A DNA stretch of 64,000 nt from Deinococcus sedimenti (GCF_014648135.1 NZ_BMQN01000013.1:28303-92302); one strand, 5' to 3'; shown: positions 19,816-32,397, counted from the stretch's first letter. Numbers and translations are program-made. The notes: generated from the letters alone by a model not told the origin.

Positions 19816-21093
19816 TCAGCGGACGGGCTGGCCCAGCACGGCCTTGCCGCCCAGGTAGGGGCGCAGCGCCTCCGGCACGCGGATGGTCCCGTCGGCCTGC
19901 TGGTGGTTTTCCAGCAGCGGCACGAGGATGCGCGGCGCGGCGATGCCGGTGTTGTTCAGGGTGTGCGCGTACACGAGTTTGCCGTGCTCGTCGCGGTAGC
20001 GCAGGCCGGTGCGGCGGGCCTGCCAGTCGCCCAGGTACGAGCAGGAGTGCGTCTCGCGGTACTTCTCCTCGCTGGGCACCCAGGTCTCGATGTCGTACAT
20101 CAGGACCTTCCCGGCGCCCATGTCGCCCGTGCAGTTCTGCACGACCCGGTACGGGAGTTCCAGCGCCGCGAGGAGCGCCTCGGCGTTCCCGAGGATCTTC
20201 CCGAACCAGTCCAGGGCTTCTTGCTCGTCGGCGCGGCACAGGACGTACTGCTCGACCTTGCGGAACTCGTGCACGCGGATCAATCCGCGCACGTCCCGCC
20301 CGGCACTCCCGGCCTCGCTGCGGAACGCGGCGCTGATCGCGGCGTAAGCGATCGGCAGTTGCTCCAGGCTCAGCTGCTCCCCGGCGTACAGGCTGTTCAC
20401 GGGGACCTCGGCGGTCCCGGCGAGCATCAGCTCGTCGCCCTCGATCTTGTACACCTGATCTTCCCCGCCGGGGAAGTGCCCGCTGCCGACGAACGCCTCG
20501 GGGCGCGCCAGGGCGGTGGTGGACAGCGGCGTGAAGCCCCGGCCGGACAGGAAGTCCATGGCGAACATCAGGACCGCCATTTCCAGCATGACCGCCTCGC
20601 CCTTCAGGAGGTAGCTGCGGCTGCCGGACACGCGCGCCACCCGCTCGGGGTCGCTCCAGCCCTGCTTCTCCAGCAGGTCCACGTGGTCCAGCGGCGTGAA
20701 GTCGAAGGTGGGAAGTTGACCCTCGCGGCGCAGTTCGACGTTCTCGCTGTCGTCCCGCCCGACCGGCACAGAGGCGTGCGGGATGTTCGGGACGCGCAGC
20801 AGCAGCTGCCTGAGGTTGTCCTCGTGGGCGCGCAGGGCCGGGTCGAGCGCCTTGATCTCCTCGGCGAGGTCCTTGCCGCGCTGGATCAGGGTGGGGCGCT
20901 CCTCGGGCGTCGCCTTGGGGACCAGTTTGGCGTTGGCGTTGCGTTCGGCCTGCATGGCCTCCACGCGCTGCTTGAGGTCCACCAGTTCACGGTCGAGGCG
21001 CAGCAGCTCGTCGATGTCGAGGTTCACGCCCTTGACGTCCACGGCGTGCTTCACCGCCCCGGCGTTCTCACGGATGAATTTCAGATCCAGCAT
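19816..21093 (-). CDS. serS: Seryl-tRNA synthetase
   Basis: A 425-residue class II synthetase charging tRNA-Ser. The N-terminal antiparallel coiled coil spans about residues 30-100 (VDLKQRVEAMQAERNANAK). Class II motif 2 is SEAGSAGRDVRGLIRVHEFRK (about 255-275) and motif 3 is GIAAPRILVPLLE near residue 385. GTG at 21096 is immediately followed by ATG at 21093. GGAGG is 5 bases before the ATG, so the ATG is chosen. It lies 70 bases downstream of gatC and is probably co-transcribed with it. Confidence 0.95.
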   Translation of the reverse strand: MLDLKFIRENAGAVKHAVDVKGVNLDIDELLRLDRELVDLKQRVEAMQAERNANAKLVPKATPEERPTLIQRGKDLAEEIKALDPALRAHEDNLRQLLLRVPNIPHASVPVGRDDSENVELRREGQLPTFDFTPLDHVDLLEKQGWSDPERVARVSGSRSYLLKGEAVMLEMAVLMFAMDFLSGRGFTPLSTTALARPEAFVGSGHFPGGEDQVYKIEGDELMLAGTAEVPVNSLYAGEQLSLEQLPIAYAAISAAFRSEAGSAGRDVRGLIRVHEFRKVEQYVLCRADEQEALDWFGKILGNAEALLAALELPYRVVQNCTGDMGAGKVLMYDIETWVPSEEKYRETHSCSYLGDWQARRTGLRYRDEHGKLVYAHTLNNTGIAAPRILVPLLENHQQADGTIRVPEALRPYLGGKAVLGQPVR

Positions 21094-21163
21094 CACAGCC
21101 TCCAGAGACGGTCGGTGACCATCAAGTCAAGCGAGGGGCCGCCCCTGAGCGTCTTGCCCGTCA

Positions 21164-21457
21164 TCAGTCGGTCTCCACGGTGCGGGGCACGCGGATGTGC
21201 CCGTCGGGCATGCTCTCGGGCGCCAGCGCGGTGACGGTCGCCACGGGGAACACGTCGCCTGCCACGTCGTCGCGCAGGACGTTCACGAGGGTCACGGGGC
21301 GCTGCATCTCCTGCACGCCGTCGGTGTCCACCTCGCTGAGCTGCTCGAAGTAGCCGAGCACGCGGGTCAGGTCGGCCTGCATGGCCGCGCGTTCCTCCGC
21401 AGTCAGGTGCAGCCGCGCGAGCTGCGCGAGGTGGTCGATCTGGGCCGCGTCAATCAT
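21164..21457 (-). CDS. gatC: Asp/Glu-tRNA amidotransferase subunit C
   Basis: A 97-residue subunit that helps assemble GatA and GatB in the enzyme converting Asp-tRNA(Asn) or Glu-tRNA(Gln) to the amide form. The family pattern is [15 protein letters not shown] at the N-terminus and [11 protein letters not shown] in the second half. gatA and gatB are not in the window. Instead gatC is linked to serS. Confidence 0.9.
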   Translation of the reverse strand: MIDAAQIDHLAQLARLHLTAEERAAMQADLTRVLGYFEQLSEVDTDGVQEMQRPVTLVNVLRDDVAGDVFPVATVTALAPESMPDGHIRVPRTVETD

Positions 21458-21464
21458 GCCCAGA

Positions 21465-21470
21465 AGTATA
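21465..21470 (-). promoter_or_regulatory. -10 box of gatC-serS
   Basis: TATACT on the minus strand, 7 bases from the gatC ATG. It is the closest match to the canonical -10 among the leaderless-type starts here. Confidence 0.65.
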
Positions 21471-21518
21471 GGTGGCGGCCCCCGGAACCCGCACCCGCCC
21501 ACTGGCGTAGTGCCTGAC

Positions 21519-22988
21519 ATGCGCCCCCTCACCGCTGCCCTGATCGGCCTGACCGCCACCCTGCCCGCGCAGGCCCAGACACCCACTCAGACGCCGTCCA
21601 GCCTGCCGGACGCCGTGACGCGCCTGTTCAGCGGCCCGGTGCAGTCCGGGTGGCTGGCGCCGTCCTTCCTGGCGGCCCTGCCCGCCGACGGCCTCCAGGC
21701 GGCGCTGGACGGCCTGACCGCCCAGCTGGGTCCGTTCGTGCGGACCGAGACGCGCGGCGACCTGCTCGTGGCGGTGTTCGACCGCGGTGAACTGAACGTG
21801 CTGGCGGCGCTGGACGACCAGGGGCGCTTCACGGGCCTGCGTTTCGTGCCGCTCATGGCGACGGCGTCCGGGGCGGGCTCGCCGCGCGAGGTCCTGACCC
21901 GCATCTTCAGCGGCCCGCTGGACGTTTCGATGTTCGCGCCGGACTTCCTGGCGGCCGTGCCGGAAGCGCAACTGCGCGCCCTGCTGGACGACGTCACGGC
22001 GCAGTTCGGTGCCCTGAAGGACGTGCAGATCGGCGCGCAGATGGCGGCCCTGATCTTCGAGCGGGGGCAGCTGAACGTCACGCAGTTCTCGCTGGACGAC
22101 CAGGGCCGCGTGACGGGACTGCTGCTCACGCCGCCCCCGCCGGTCTTCACGTCGCTGGACGAGGCCCGCGCGGCCTTCGCGGCCCTGCCCGGTCAGGTCA
22201 GCCTCCTCGTGCAGGAGGTCGGTGCGCCCACGCCCGCCGCCGCGCTGAACGTCACGCGGCCCCTGGCGGTCGGCTCCACGTTCAAACTGGCGATCCTGGC
22301 CGAACTGCAAGCGCAGGTCAACGCCGGGCGGCGGCAGTGGACGGACGAGGTGACCCTGACCGACGCGGACCGCAGCCTGCCCAGCGGGACCCTGCAGGAC
22401 GCCCCCACGGGCAGCCGGTACACGCTGCGGGACCTGGCGGCGCGGATGATCGCGCAGAGTGACAACACCGCCACCGACCTGCTGCTGGGCGTGGTGGGCC
22501 GCGCGGGCGTGGAGGCCCGCTTCGGCCAGCGACCCTTCCTGAACACCCGCGAGGCCTTCGCCCTGAAGAACCCCGCGAACGCCGCGCTGCTCGCTGAGTA
22601 CCGCGCCGCGACCCTGAACGTGCCCGCGCGCCGCGCAGTGCTGGAGCGTGCCCGCGTGGCGCCGCTACCCGCCGCCGCCGACTTCGCGGGCGGCCCTCTG
22701 GCGCGGGACGTGGAGTGGTTCGCCACGCCCGCCACGCTGTGCCGCCTGATGAACGACGTGGCGGCCCTGAAGGAGACGCAACTGAACCCCGGCGTGGCCG
22801 ACCCGGCGAGCTTCCGCAGCGTCAGTTACAAGGGCGGCAGCGAGCCCGGCGTGCTGAACCTGACCACGCAGGTCACCACCCTGACCGGGCGCACGTACTG
22901 CGTGAGTGCCACCTGGAACGCCCCGGTCCCCCTGCAGGAGGACGCGTTCGTCGGGCTGTACGGCGCGACTCTGGATCTCCTGAAATAA
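21519..22988 (+). CDS. Secreted class A beta-lactamase-like serine hydrolase
   Basis: A 489-residue exported protein with a Sec signal cleaved after about residue 19 (ATLPAQAQ). Two tandem copies of an approximately 85-residue domain follow (about 30-110 and 125-205). Each reads like RxFSGPxxxxxxAPxFLAAxP, then RGxLNV and LDDQGRxTGL. The C-terminal half is a class A beta-lactamase-type fold with SxxK in GSTFKLAIL (about 250), SDN in AQSDNTATD (about 317) and KGG near 445 in place of KTG. Whether it hydrolyses beta-lactams or acts on peptidoglycan is open; the KGG variant argues for caution. Confidence 0.8.
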   Translation: MRPLTAALIGLTATLPAQAQTPTQTPSSLPDAVTRLFSGPVQSGWLAPSFLAALPADGLQAALDGLTAQLGPFVRTETRGDLLVAVFDRGELNVLAALDDQGRFTGLRFVPLMATASGAGSPREVLTRIFSGPLDVSMFAPDFLAAVPEAQLRALLDDVTAQFGALKDVQIGAQMAALIFERGQLNVTQFSLDDQGRVTGLLLTPPPPVFTSLDEARAAFAALPGQVSLLVQEVGAPTPAAALNVTRPLAVGSTFKLAILAELQAQVNAGRRQWTDEVTLTDADRSLPSGTLQDAPTGSRYTLRDLAARMIAQSDNTATDLLLGVVGRAGVEARFGQRPFLNTREAFALKNPANAALLAEYRAATLNVPARRAVLERARVAPLPAAADFAGGPLARDVEWFATPATLCRLMNDVAALKETQLNPGVADPASFRSVSYKGGSEPGVLNLTTQVTTLTGRTYCVSATWNAPVPLQEDAFVGLYGATLDLLK

Positions 22989-23000
22989 CCCGGCGACGCC

Positions 23001-23059
23001 CACGGCAGACAGGAGGTCCCCCGGTGCCCAACGGCTCGGGGGACCTCCTGCCTGCCGTG
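23001..23059. terminator. Long bidirectional hairpin before mscL
   Basis: 23001-23023 pairs with 23037-23059 over 23 bp with one mismatch (ends CACGGCAG and CTGCCGTG). It lies between the convergent serine hydrolase and mscL genes. Confidence 0.85.
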
Positions 23060-23068
23060 GTGTGGGTT

Positions 23069-23449
23069 TCAGCGGCGGCGCAGTTCGTCGCGGATCTCGG
23101 CCAGCAGTTTCTCCTCGTTGCTGGGTTCGGCGACGGCGGGTTTCTCCTCGCGCTTGAAGCGTTCCATCAGGCGGTTGAAGGGGGTGATCACGAAGAAGTA
23201 GATGACGGCGGCGGTGATGGCGAAGCTGACGAGCGCCGTGAGGAACGTGCCGTACTTGAAGATGCTGCCGTTGATCGTGAACTGCAGCGCGTCGAAGTTG
23301 GGGACGCCGCCGAAGATGCCGATGATCGGCATGATCACGCCCTCGGTGAAGGTCTTGACGACGCCGCTGAACGCCGCGCCGATGATGACGCCGACCGCCA
23401 GGTCGATGAGATTGCCGCGCAGCAGGAACTTCTGGAATCCACTCAACAT
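23069..23449 (-). CDS. mscL: Large-conductance mechanosensitive channel
   Basis: A 126-residue pentameric membrane channel that releases solutes on hypo-osmotic shock. The N-terminal signature FLLRGNLIDLAVGVIIGAAF leads into the pore helix, a periplasmic loop follows (about 45-70) and the second membrane helix is about residues 73-95 (FLTALVSFAITAAVIYFFV). The cytoplasmic bundle ends in ...LLAEIRDELRRR. Length is normal for the family. Confidence 0.95.
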   Translation of the reverse strand: MLSGFQKFLLRGNLIDLAVGVIIGAAFSGVVKTFTEGVIMPIIGIFGGVPNFDALQFTINGSIFKYGTFLTALVSFAITAAVIYFFVITPFNRLMERFKREEKPAVAEPSNEEKLLAEIRDELRRR

Positions 23450-23499
23450 ACGCCGAGTGTGTCAGGTCACCGCGCAGGTCGGCAAGTCCGGCGGGGGGC

Positions 23500-25014
<1,515 letters not shown>

Positions 25015-25190
25015 GTCACTTCACCCCTTTTCGGGACGCTGTGGCGGCCCCTCACCTGCATCACTGCACCTGCACGCGCGGGCCACCCGTGGGGGCCTCG
25101 CCTCAAGCACAGCAGCATAACAGCCGCGCCCAGGGTCAGGTGTGAGCGGGCACAGGTTCACCCGCCGGGGGCCAGCGCCCGCCCGGCCGG

Positions 25191-26285
25191 TCAGCGCCCG
25201 GCCAGTTGGGTCAGCAGCGTGGCGAGGTGCCGGGCGTTCCCGTCCAGCGTGTGCCCGTCCAGCACGCTCTGTCGCGCCGCGATCCCCATGCGGCGCAGGG
25301 CGTCCGGGTGGGCCGCCAGCGCCCGCAGGGCCGCCGCGTAGCCGGGCGCGCCGCCGCGCACGAGCAGGCCCTCCTGGCCCATGCGGATCAGTTCGCGCTG
25401 CGCGGGAATGTCGTTCGTGACGACCGGCGTGCCGCTCGCCAGGGCCTCCAGGGTCGCCAGCGACTGGTTCTCCGCGATGGTGGGTTGCAGCACCACGTCC
25501 GCCGCGCGGTACAGGTCCGGCATGTCGTGCCGTTTGCCCAGGAACGTCACATTGCGCGGCGCGGCGCGTTTCAGGGCGGGTTCCAGGTACCCGGTGCCCA
25601 CCAGAACGAAGTGCAGTTCCGGCGCCTGCCACGCCGTGGCGATGACCGCCGGGTGGTTCTTCTCGATGCTCATGCGGGCCGGGTTCAGCACCGTGAAACC
25701 TTTGAAGCCCAGGCGCTCACGCAGCGCGGCGCGTTCCTGCGGGTCGCCGGGGCGGAACTTCACGGTGTCCACGCCGTTCGGCACCGCGTGCACCTGCGTC
25801 ATGCGGTGGTGCTTCCGCAGGTACTCGGCGCCCCACTCGGACACGGTGATCACGTGCTGCGCGCCGCGGATGTCCCCCGCCTGCAACCACTCGTAGCACG
25901 CGCGGTATGCGCCCTGCGGCAGGCCCGGAATGTGCAGCATCAGCTGATCGTGCACCAGCGACACGAACGGCCCGCGCAGCGCGCGGTAGTACTTGCGGTA
26001 TCCGCGCGGATTCCAGCTGCTCAGGACCGTCAGGTCGAAGCCCCGACCCTCCCGCTCCACACGGGCGACCTCGTCCAGGGTGCGGTAGGCGTGCACGGGA
26101 ATGCCGCGTTCCTGAAGCTGCGCGCGGAAGTCGGTGGTGCCCGGCACGTCCGGCATGGCGACCTCGGCGTGCACCCCGTGACCGCGCATGGGGGGGATGA
26201 TCTCGCGCATGTAGACCTCGCTGCCGCCCACGGCGGGCGCGTCGGTCACGAACAGCACGCGCAGCGGCGCAGCATCGGTCCTCAT
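25191..26285 (-). CDS. Family 4 glycosyltransferase
   Basis: A 364-residue GT-B enzyme. The N-terminus is LFVTDAPAVGGSEVYMREII (nucleotide-sugar-independent acceptor side). The donor side shows NPARMSIEKNHP (about 225) and LQPTIAENQSLATLEALASG (about 290-309, containing the E-x7-E motif). It has no membrane segment and presumably modifies a lipid or surface glycan. The ATG at 26285 is preceded by GTG, with TACCCT (26294-26299) 8 bases upstream. The promoter overlaps that of the divergent Nudix gene. Confidence 0.82.
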   Translation of the reverse strand: MRTDAAPLRVLFVTDAPAVGGSEVYMREIIPPMRGHGVHAEVAMPDVPGTTDFRAQLQERGIPVHAYRTLDEVARVEREGRGFDLTVLSSWNPRGYRKYYRALRGPFVSLVHDQLMLHIPGLPQGAYRACYEWLQAGDIRGAQHVITVSEWGAEYLRKHHRMTQVHAVPNGVDTVKFRPGDPQERAALRERLGFKGFTVLNPARMSIEKNHPAVIATAWQAPELHFVLVGTGYLEPALKRAAPRNVTFLGKRHDMPDLYRAADVVLQPTIAENQSLATLEALASGTPVVTNDIPAQRELIRMGQEGLLVRGGAPGYAAALRALAAHPDALRRMGIAARQSVLDGHTLDGNARHLATLLTQLAGR

Positions 26286-26293
26286 CACGGGCC

Positions 26294-26303
26294 AGGGTAC
26301 CGT
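26294..26303. promoter_or_regulatory. Overlapping divergent -10 boxes
   Basis: The 10-base AGGGTACCGT contains TACCCT on the minus strand (26294-26299, for the glycosyltransferase) and TACCGT on the plus strand (26298-26303, for the Nudix gene). Two bases are shared. RNA polymerase cannot occupy both at once, so the two genes should exclude each other's initiation. Confidence 0.6.
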
Positions 26304-26311
26304 AAGGCCCG

Positions 26312-27286
26312 ATGACCCTGATGCAACTCCGTGAGGTATGGGGCAACCGCCCCCTGATGGCCGCGTCCGCCGGAGTCCTGATTCAGGACGAGCACGGGCG
26401 GGTGCTGCTGCAACGCCGCGGCGACGACGGCCTGTGGGGCGAACCGGGCGGCGCGCTGGAACCCGGCGAGGACTTCCTGACCGGAGCCCGCCGCGAACTG
26501 TTCGAGGAGACCGGCCTGGACTGCCCGAACCTGACGCTACTGCCACTGCCCGAGGGCCTGCAGGACGGCCCGGAGCTGTTCCACCGCTACCCGAACGGCC
26601 ATGAGATCTACATCATCGGGATGCGGGCGCACGGCACGCTCCCCGCCGCCGCGCTGGAACGGGCCGCATCGGACGACAGCGGCGAGACGCTGGACCTGCG
26701 ATGGTTCCCGCTGGACGCCCTGCCGGACCTGAGCAACAACGCCAACCGCGCCAGTATGAACGTCCTGCGTGCCCGCGCAGGCCTTCCAGCCCTGCCACTG
26801 GCGCCCACCCCACCCGCACCACCGATCGGGAATTTCCTGATGGATCTGCGGCGCGTGATCGGCCCGCGCCCCTGGTTCGCGCCCGGCTCGAACGTCCTCG
26901 TCACCGACGACCAAGGGCGTCTCCTGCTGCTGCGGCACGGGCACACCCGCCTGTGGACCCTACCCGGCGGCAGCTTGGAACCCGGCGAGACCTTCGCGGG
27001 GACCGCCGCCCGCGAACTGTTCGAGGAGACCGGCCTCCGCGCCGCCCACCTGCACCCACTGCGCATGTTCGCCGGCCCCGAATACCGCTTCACGTACCCC
27101 AACGGACACGTCGTGGACTTCGTGTCGGTCCTGTACCGCGCCCACGGCGTCACCGGCACCCTCACCCCCCAGGAGGGCGAGGTGCTGGACGTCGGCTGGT
27201 TCAGCCCCGAAGACCTCCCCCCCGAAGAGGACCTGAGCGGCGAACTGATCCGCGCAAACCTCCGCTGGTGGCGCACGCACGGCTGA
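26312..27286 (+). CDS. Double-domain Nudix hydrolase
   Basis: A 324-residue protein made of two complete Nudix domains. The Nudix boxes are GALEPGEDFLTGARRELFEE followed by TGL (about 48-70) and GSLEPGETFAGTAARELFEE followed by TGL (about 220-242). Both keep the catalytic RELFEE core, so both may be active on nucleoside diphosphate-X substrates. The linker (about 155-180) is proline-rich. The two halves are similar enough to suggest an internal duplication. Deinococcus genomes are known for Nudix expansion. It is leaderless, with TACCGT 8 bases upstream. Confidence 0.88.
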   Translation: MTLMQLREVWGNRPLMAASAGVLIQDEHGRVLLQRRGDDGLWGEPGGALEPGEDFLTGARRELFEETGLDCPNLTLLPLPEGLQDGPELFHRYPNGHEIYIIGMRAHGTLPAAALERAASDDSGETLDLRWFPLDALPDLSNNANRASMNVLRARAGLPALPLAPTPPAPPIGNFLMDLRRVIGPRPWFAPGSNVLVTDDQGRLLLLRHGHTRLWTLPGGSLEPGETFAGTAARELFEETGLRAAHLHPLRMFAGPEYRFTYPNGHVVDFVSVLYRAHGVTGTLTPQEGEVLDVGWFSPEDLPPEEDLSGELIRANLRWWRTHG

Positions 27287-27292
27287 CCCGAC

Positions 27293-27986
27293 TCAGCGGG
27301 TGGCCTCCACAGCCGCGAGCACCCACAGCGCCCGTACGTCGGCGCGCCCCTCGCAGCGGGGGCGGGCGCCGCAGCCCGGGTCACGGTTCGGCGTGTCCGG
27401 CAGGGACGGGGCCTTTGCTCCCACGACCGTCAGCCCACCTGTCGTCGAACCTACGCCCGCCGGAAGGTGACCCAGCAGCGTCACGCCACCCAGCGCCGGA
27501 GGTCAGCACGTAGCGCCGCAACCGCGACGGCGCGCGCTCCGGTGCGCCCCGCTGGGCCCAGAGCGGCCCCCGGTAGGGTGGATTCAGGGACAGGCCCCAG
27601 TCCTGCTCGGCCCTCATCCACGGCACGGCAATCATGTTGACCGTCGGTGGGGTGCTCACCACCGCCGTCCGGGAACGCGCGTCGAAGGTCAGGGTGAACG
27701 GCGTCCGGGCCGCGATCAGGTCACGCAGCGCCACCCGGCCCGCCACGACCGGCACCCGCACGCCATTGACGACCGCCGCACGCCCCGCGACCGGGCAGGT
27801 CAGGCCCAGCAGGTCGCACGCGGCCACCAGCGGCACCCGCACCCGCCCGGCCTCCACCCCCGGCGCGCCCCCCTGCGCGTCAATCCAGTACAGCGCCCCG
27901 AACCGCACCGCGACGGGCGCCCCCACCGCCTGCGCGACACCGGACCCGCCCAGGATTGCCACCGCCAGCAGAAGCGTTCGCCACAT
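27293..27986 (-). pseudogene. Exported protein gene with a frameshift
   Basis: The ATG at 27986 opens a signal peptide (MWRTLLLAVAILGGSGVAQA). About 165 residues follow, including FTLTFDARSRTAVVSTPPTV, which recalls copper-amine-oxidase-like stalk domains. Around 27480-27500 the original frame continues into Arg/Gly-rich nonsense, while the neighbouring frame continues plausibly (VTLLGHLPAGVGSTTGG, then ALWVLAAVEATR) to a stop at 27293, directly against the convergent Nudix gene. One base lost or gained near the GCTGGGTGGC run would explain this. It could be a true pseudogene or a sequence error. Confidence 0.6.
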
Positions 27987-28030
27987 GCGTCCAGTCTGCC
28001 CGTCAGGCTCCTGAGAACTGCGCAGACAAA

Positions 28031-28055
28031 AGGCCAGAGCACATGGCCCTGGCCT
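28031..28055. terminator. Bidirectional terminator after pheT
   Basis: AGGCCAGAGC (28031-28040) pairs with GCCCTGGCCT (28046-28055), 10 bp with one wobble and a 5-base loop. Read on the minus strand it is followed by TTTTGTC, so it can end pheT transcription before the exported-protein gene. Confidence 0.8.
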
Positions 28056-28077
28056 CTTTCTGCATCCCCTTTGAGGG

Positions 28078-28124
28078 GAGGTGCCCCGGAGGGGTGGACT
28101 CGAAGAGCTGCCCCGCAGAGGGGT
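28078..28124 (-). repeat. Fragment of repeat family F1
   Basis: On the minus strand CTCTGCGGGGCAGCTCTTCG followed by AGTC matches the conserved centre of F1 (compare 17929-17950). It overlaps the pheT stop and again runs in the direction of the upstream gene. The flanking F1 hairpins are not recognisable. Confidence 0.5.
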
Positions 28125-30580
28125 CACTTCTCGCGGATGTTCCACCTCTGTGCGCGGACGGCGCCCATGAGGGCGTCCATGACGGGATCGACTTCAGCGT
28201 CGGTGAGGGTTTTGTCGCCGCGGAAGACGAGGCGGACGGCGACGGAGCGGTTGCCCGTGCCGATCTGCTCGCCGGTGAACACGTCGAAGGGTTCCACGCT
28301 TTCGAGCAGGGTGCCGCCGTGTTCGCGCAGCAGGGCGGCGATCTCGCCGTAGCTCACGCCTGCGGGGGTGATGACGGCGAGGTCGCGCCACGCGGCGGGG
28401 GCGCGGCTGGGGTCGCGGAATGCCCACTCGCGGCCCGGCAGGGGCAGCGCGGCTTCCATCAGGAAGGTGTCGCCCTTGAGGCCGAACGCCTGAGCGATCT
28501 CGGGGTGCAGCGCGCCGAGCCAGCCGACGCTCTGCCCGTTCCAGACGACCTCACCCGCGATGCCGGGGTGCAGGGCGCTGGGGACGGCCTCGCCACGCAG
28601 CTGGCGCAGTTCGAAGCTCGCACCCAGGGTGCCCGCCAGGGACTCCACGAGGCCCTTGAACGCGCGGAAGTCCCCGGCGACGCCCGCCTGATCGGTGCGG
28701 GGCGCCAGCGGTCCGCGCATCAGCAGGCCCACCCGTTCCGTCTCGCCGGTGGCGGGGAAGATGCGGCCCATCTCGAAGATCAGCACGCGGTCGCCTTTCG
28801 CGTGGGCCTGCGCGGCCTTCACGAGGCTGGGGTACAGCGCGGTGCGCAGCCCGGTGCGGTCGGCGGTCAGGGGGTTGCGCAGGCGCACGCCGGGCTGCTC
28901 GGTGCGGGCCTTCTGGGCTTCCTCGTCGCTGGTGAAGGTGTACGTGACGACCTCCTGCGCGCCCAGTCCGGCCAGGGTGCGGCGCAGCGTGGCGCGGGCC
29001 ACGCCCTCCTTCTCCGCGCCGACGTTGCTCTCGTGGACGCGCAGGGTGGGGAGGCTCTCGGGGAGGTGCACGAAGCCGTGCAGGCGCGCGACCTCCTCCG
29101 CGAGGTCCTGCCAGATCGCCATGTCCACACGCCACGAGGGCGGCACGACACTCAGCGCGTCCCCCTCGCCTTCCACGACGCAGCCCAGGCGGGTGAGGAT
29201 GCCGCGCATCTCGTCGGTATCCACCGGCATGCCCAGCAGCGCGCGGATCTGCTCACCCGTCGCCTCGATCCGGCCCGGAATCTCGGGGTCGCCCACGACC
29301 GTCGCGCCGGGGTGCACCTGCCCGCCCGCGTCGCCCAGCAGGCCCACCAGTCGGGCCGCCGCGCGTTCGGGCAGCAGGGGGTCCACGCCACGCTCGTAGC
29401 GGTACACGGCGTCGGTCTTCAGGCCCAGGCGGGTGCTCGTGCGGCGCAGCAGCACCGGGTCGAAGTGCGCGACCTCGATCACCACGTCCGTCGTGTCCGC
29501 CCGGACGTGCCCGTGGTCGCCGCCCACGATGCCCGCGATGCCCAGCACCGTGTCGCCCACTTTGGGCTGCTTCGCCGTCTCGAAGGCATCCGCGACGGTG
29601 GACACCTCGGGCTGCGCGCCGTCGAGGATCAGCAGGTCCTCCGGGCCGACCTCATGCTCGCCGCCCAGCAGGTCGCGCACCTGCTCGCCCTGCCGCAGTC
29701 CGAACGCCACGAGAATCTGATCGCCACGCACGTCCCGCCGGTCGTACAGGGCCGTCGGCTGACCCAGTTCCAGCATCACGTAATTGCTGGTATCCACGAT
29801 CAGGTCGATGGAGCGCATGCCCGCCAGCGTCACGCGACGCTGCATCCACAGCGGAGCCGGACCGTTCCGCAGGCCACTGACCGTGCGGGCCACGAAGCGG
29901 TCGCAGCCGAAGCGCAGCTTCTGCGTCGGGTCCCGCTCGATCCGGATGCCCTTCTCGGGCAGGGACACGCGGATCTCGCCCTCCCCCACCGCCTGCGGCC
30001 CCGCCGCCGGTTCCACCAGATCCAGCTTCAGGAACGCCGCCAGATCCCGCGCCAACCCCAGCGCACTCAGCACGTCCGCACGGTTCGGGGTGACCTCCAC
30101 GTCCAGCACGTGATCCGCCGCCCACAGCTCCCGCATCGGCGTCCCGGGCTTCGCGGTGTTCGCCGGGAACAGCATCAGGCCCGCGCTGCTCTCACCCAGG
30201 CCCAGCTCCTTCGCGCTCGCCGCCATACCCCACGACTCCACGCCCTGCAACGCCCGCACGCCATACGTCATCCCGCCCAGCTCCGTGCCCGGCGACACCA
30301 GCGCCAGCATCGTCCCAGCGGGCAACCCCACCGCGTTCCCCGCACCCGACGCGATCACCCGCTCGCCATGCTCACCGACATCCAGCGTCAGGCGCGTCAA
30401 CTGCGTACCCGGCATTGCCTCGGCCGACCTCACCGTCACCAGCAGCACCCCCGCAGGCGGCGCCGCGACCTCCTCCACACCCTCCAACGGCAGACCCAGC
30501 TGCGCGAAAATCGGCTCCAGCTCCGACACCACCGGCAGACCCGGCACCAGTTCCTTCAACCACGAATACGGAATTTTCAT
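28124..30580 (-). CDS. pheT: Phenylalanyl-tRNA synthetase beta subunit
   Basis: An 818-residue subunit of the alpha2-beta2 enzyme. The N-terminus is MKIPYSWLKELVPGLP. The B1/tRNA-binding OB domain (about 40-150), the B3-B4 editing region and the B5 domain follow, then the class II-like core, and the C-terminal anticodon-binding domain (DVFTGEQIGTGNRSVAVRL through the end). The ATG at 30580 has AGAGG 9 bases upstream. It is third in pheS-Nudix-pheT. A hairpin repeat (F4) fills the gap between the Nudix gene and pheT. Confidence 0.95.
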   Translation of the reverse strand: MKIPYSWLKELVPGLPVVSELEPIFAQLGLPLEGVEEVAAPPAGVLLVTVRSAEAMPGTQLTRLTLDVGEHGERVIASGAGNAVGLPAGTMLALVSPGTELGGMTYGVRALQGVESWGMAASAKELGLGESSAGLMLFPANTAKPGTPMRELWAADHVLDVEVTPNRADVLSALGLARDLAAFLKLDLVEPAAGPQAVGEGEIRVSLPEKGIRIERDPTQKLRFGCDRFVARTVSGLRNGPAPLWMQRRVTLAGMRSIDLIVDTSNYVMLELGQPTALYDRRDVRGDQILVAFGLRQGEQVRDLLGGEHEVGPEDLLILDGAQPEVSTVADAFETAKQPKVGDTVLGIAGIVGGDHGHVRADTTDVVIEVAHFDPVLLRRTSTRLGLKTDAVYRYERGVDPLLPERAAARLVGLLGDAGGQVHPGATVVGDPEIPGRIEATGEQIRALLGMPVDTDEMRGILTRLGCVVEGEGDALSVVPPSWRVDMAIWQDLAEEVARLHGFVHLPESLPTLRVHESNVGAEKEGVARATLRRTLAGLGAQEVVTYTFTSDEEAQKARTEQPGVRLRNPLTADRTGLRTALYPSLVKAAQAHAKGDRVLIFEMGRIFPATGETERVGLLMRGPLAPRTDQAGVAGDFRAFKGLVESLAGTLGASFELRQLRGEAVPSALHPGIAGEVVWNGQSVGWLGALHPEIAQAFGLKGDTFLMEAALPLPGREWAFRDPSRAPAAWRDLAVITPAGVSYGEIAALLREHGGTLLESVEPFDVFTGEQIGTGNRSVAVRLVFRGDKTLTDAEVDPVMDALMGAVRAQRWNIREK

Positions 30581-30666
30581 TGAGTACCTCTTGAGTTGGT
30601 CGGGGGGTAGGGAACCCCTCACCCCGGCCCTCTCCGAGACAGGAGAGGGAGAAAAACGCTCTGGCT

Positions 30667-32280
<1,614 letters not shown>

Positions 32281-32397
32281 GGGGTTCAGGGTAGCAGGTT
32301 CGTGGGGATGAGGAGTCTGGACCGGGGGGGCTGTGGGGTGGAGGTGACCCGGTGGTGTTGACATCTGCTTGACATCTGAGCGAAGAATGGTATCCCG

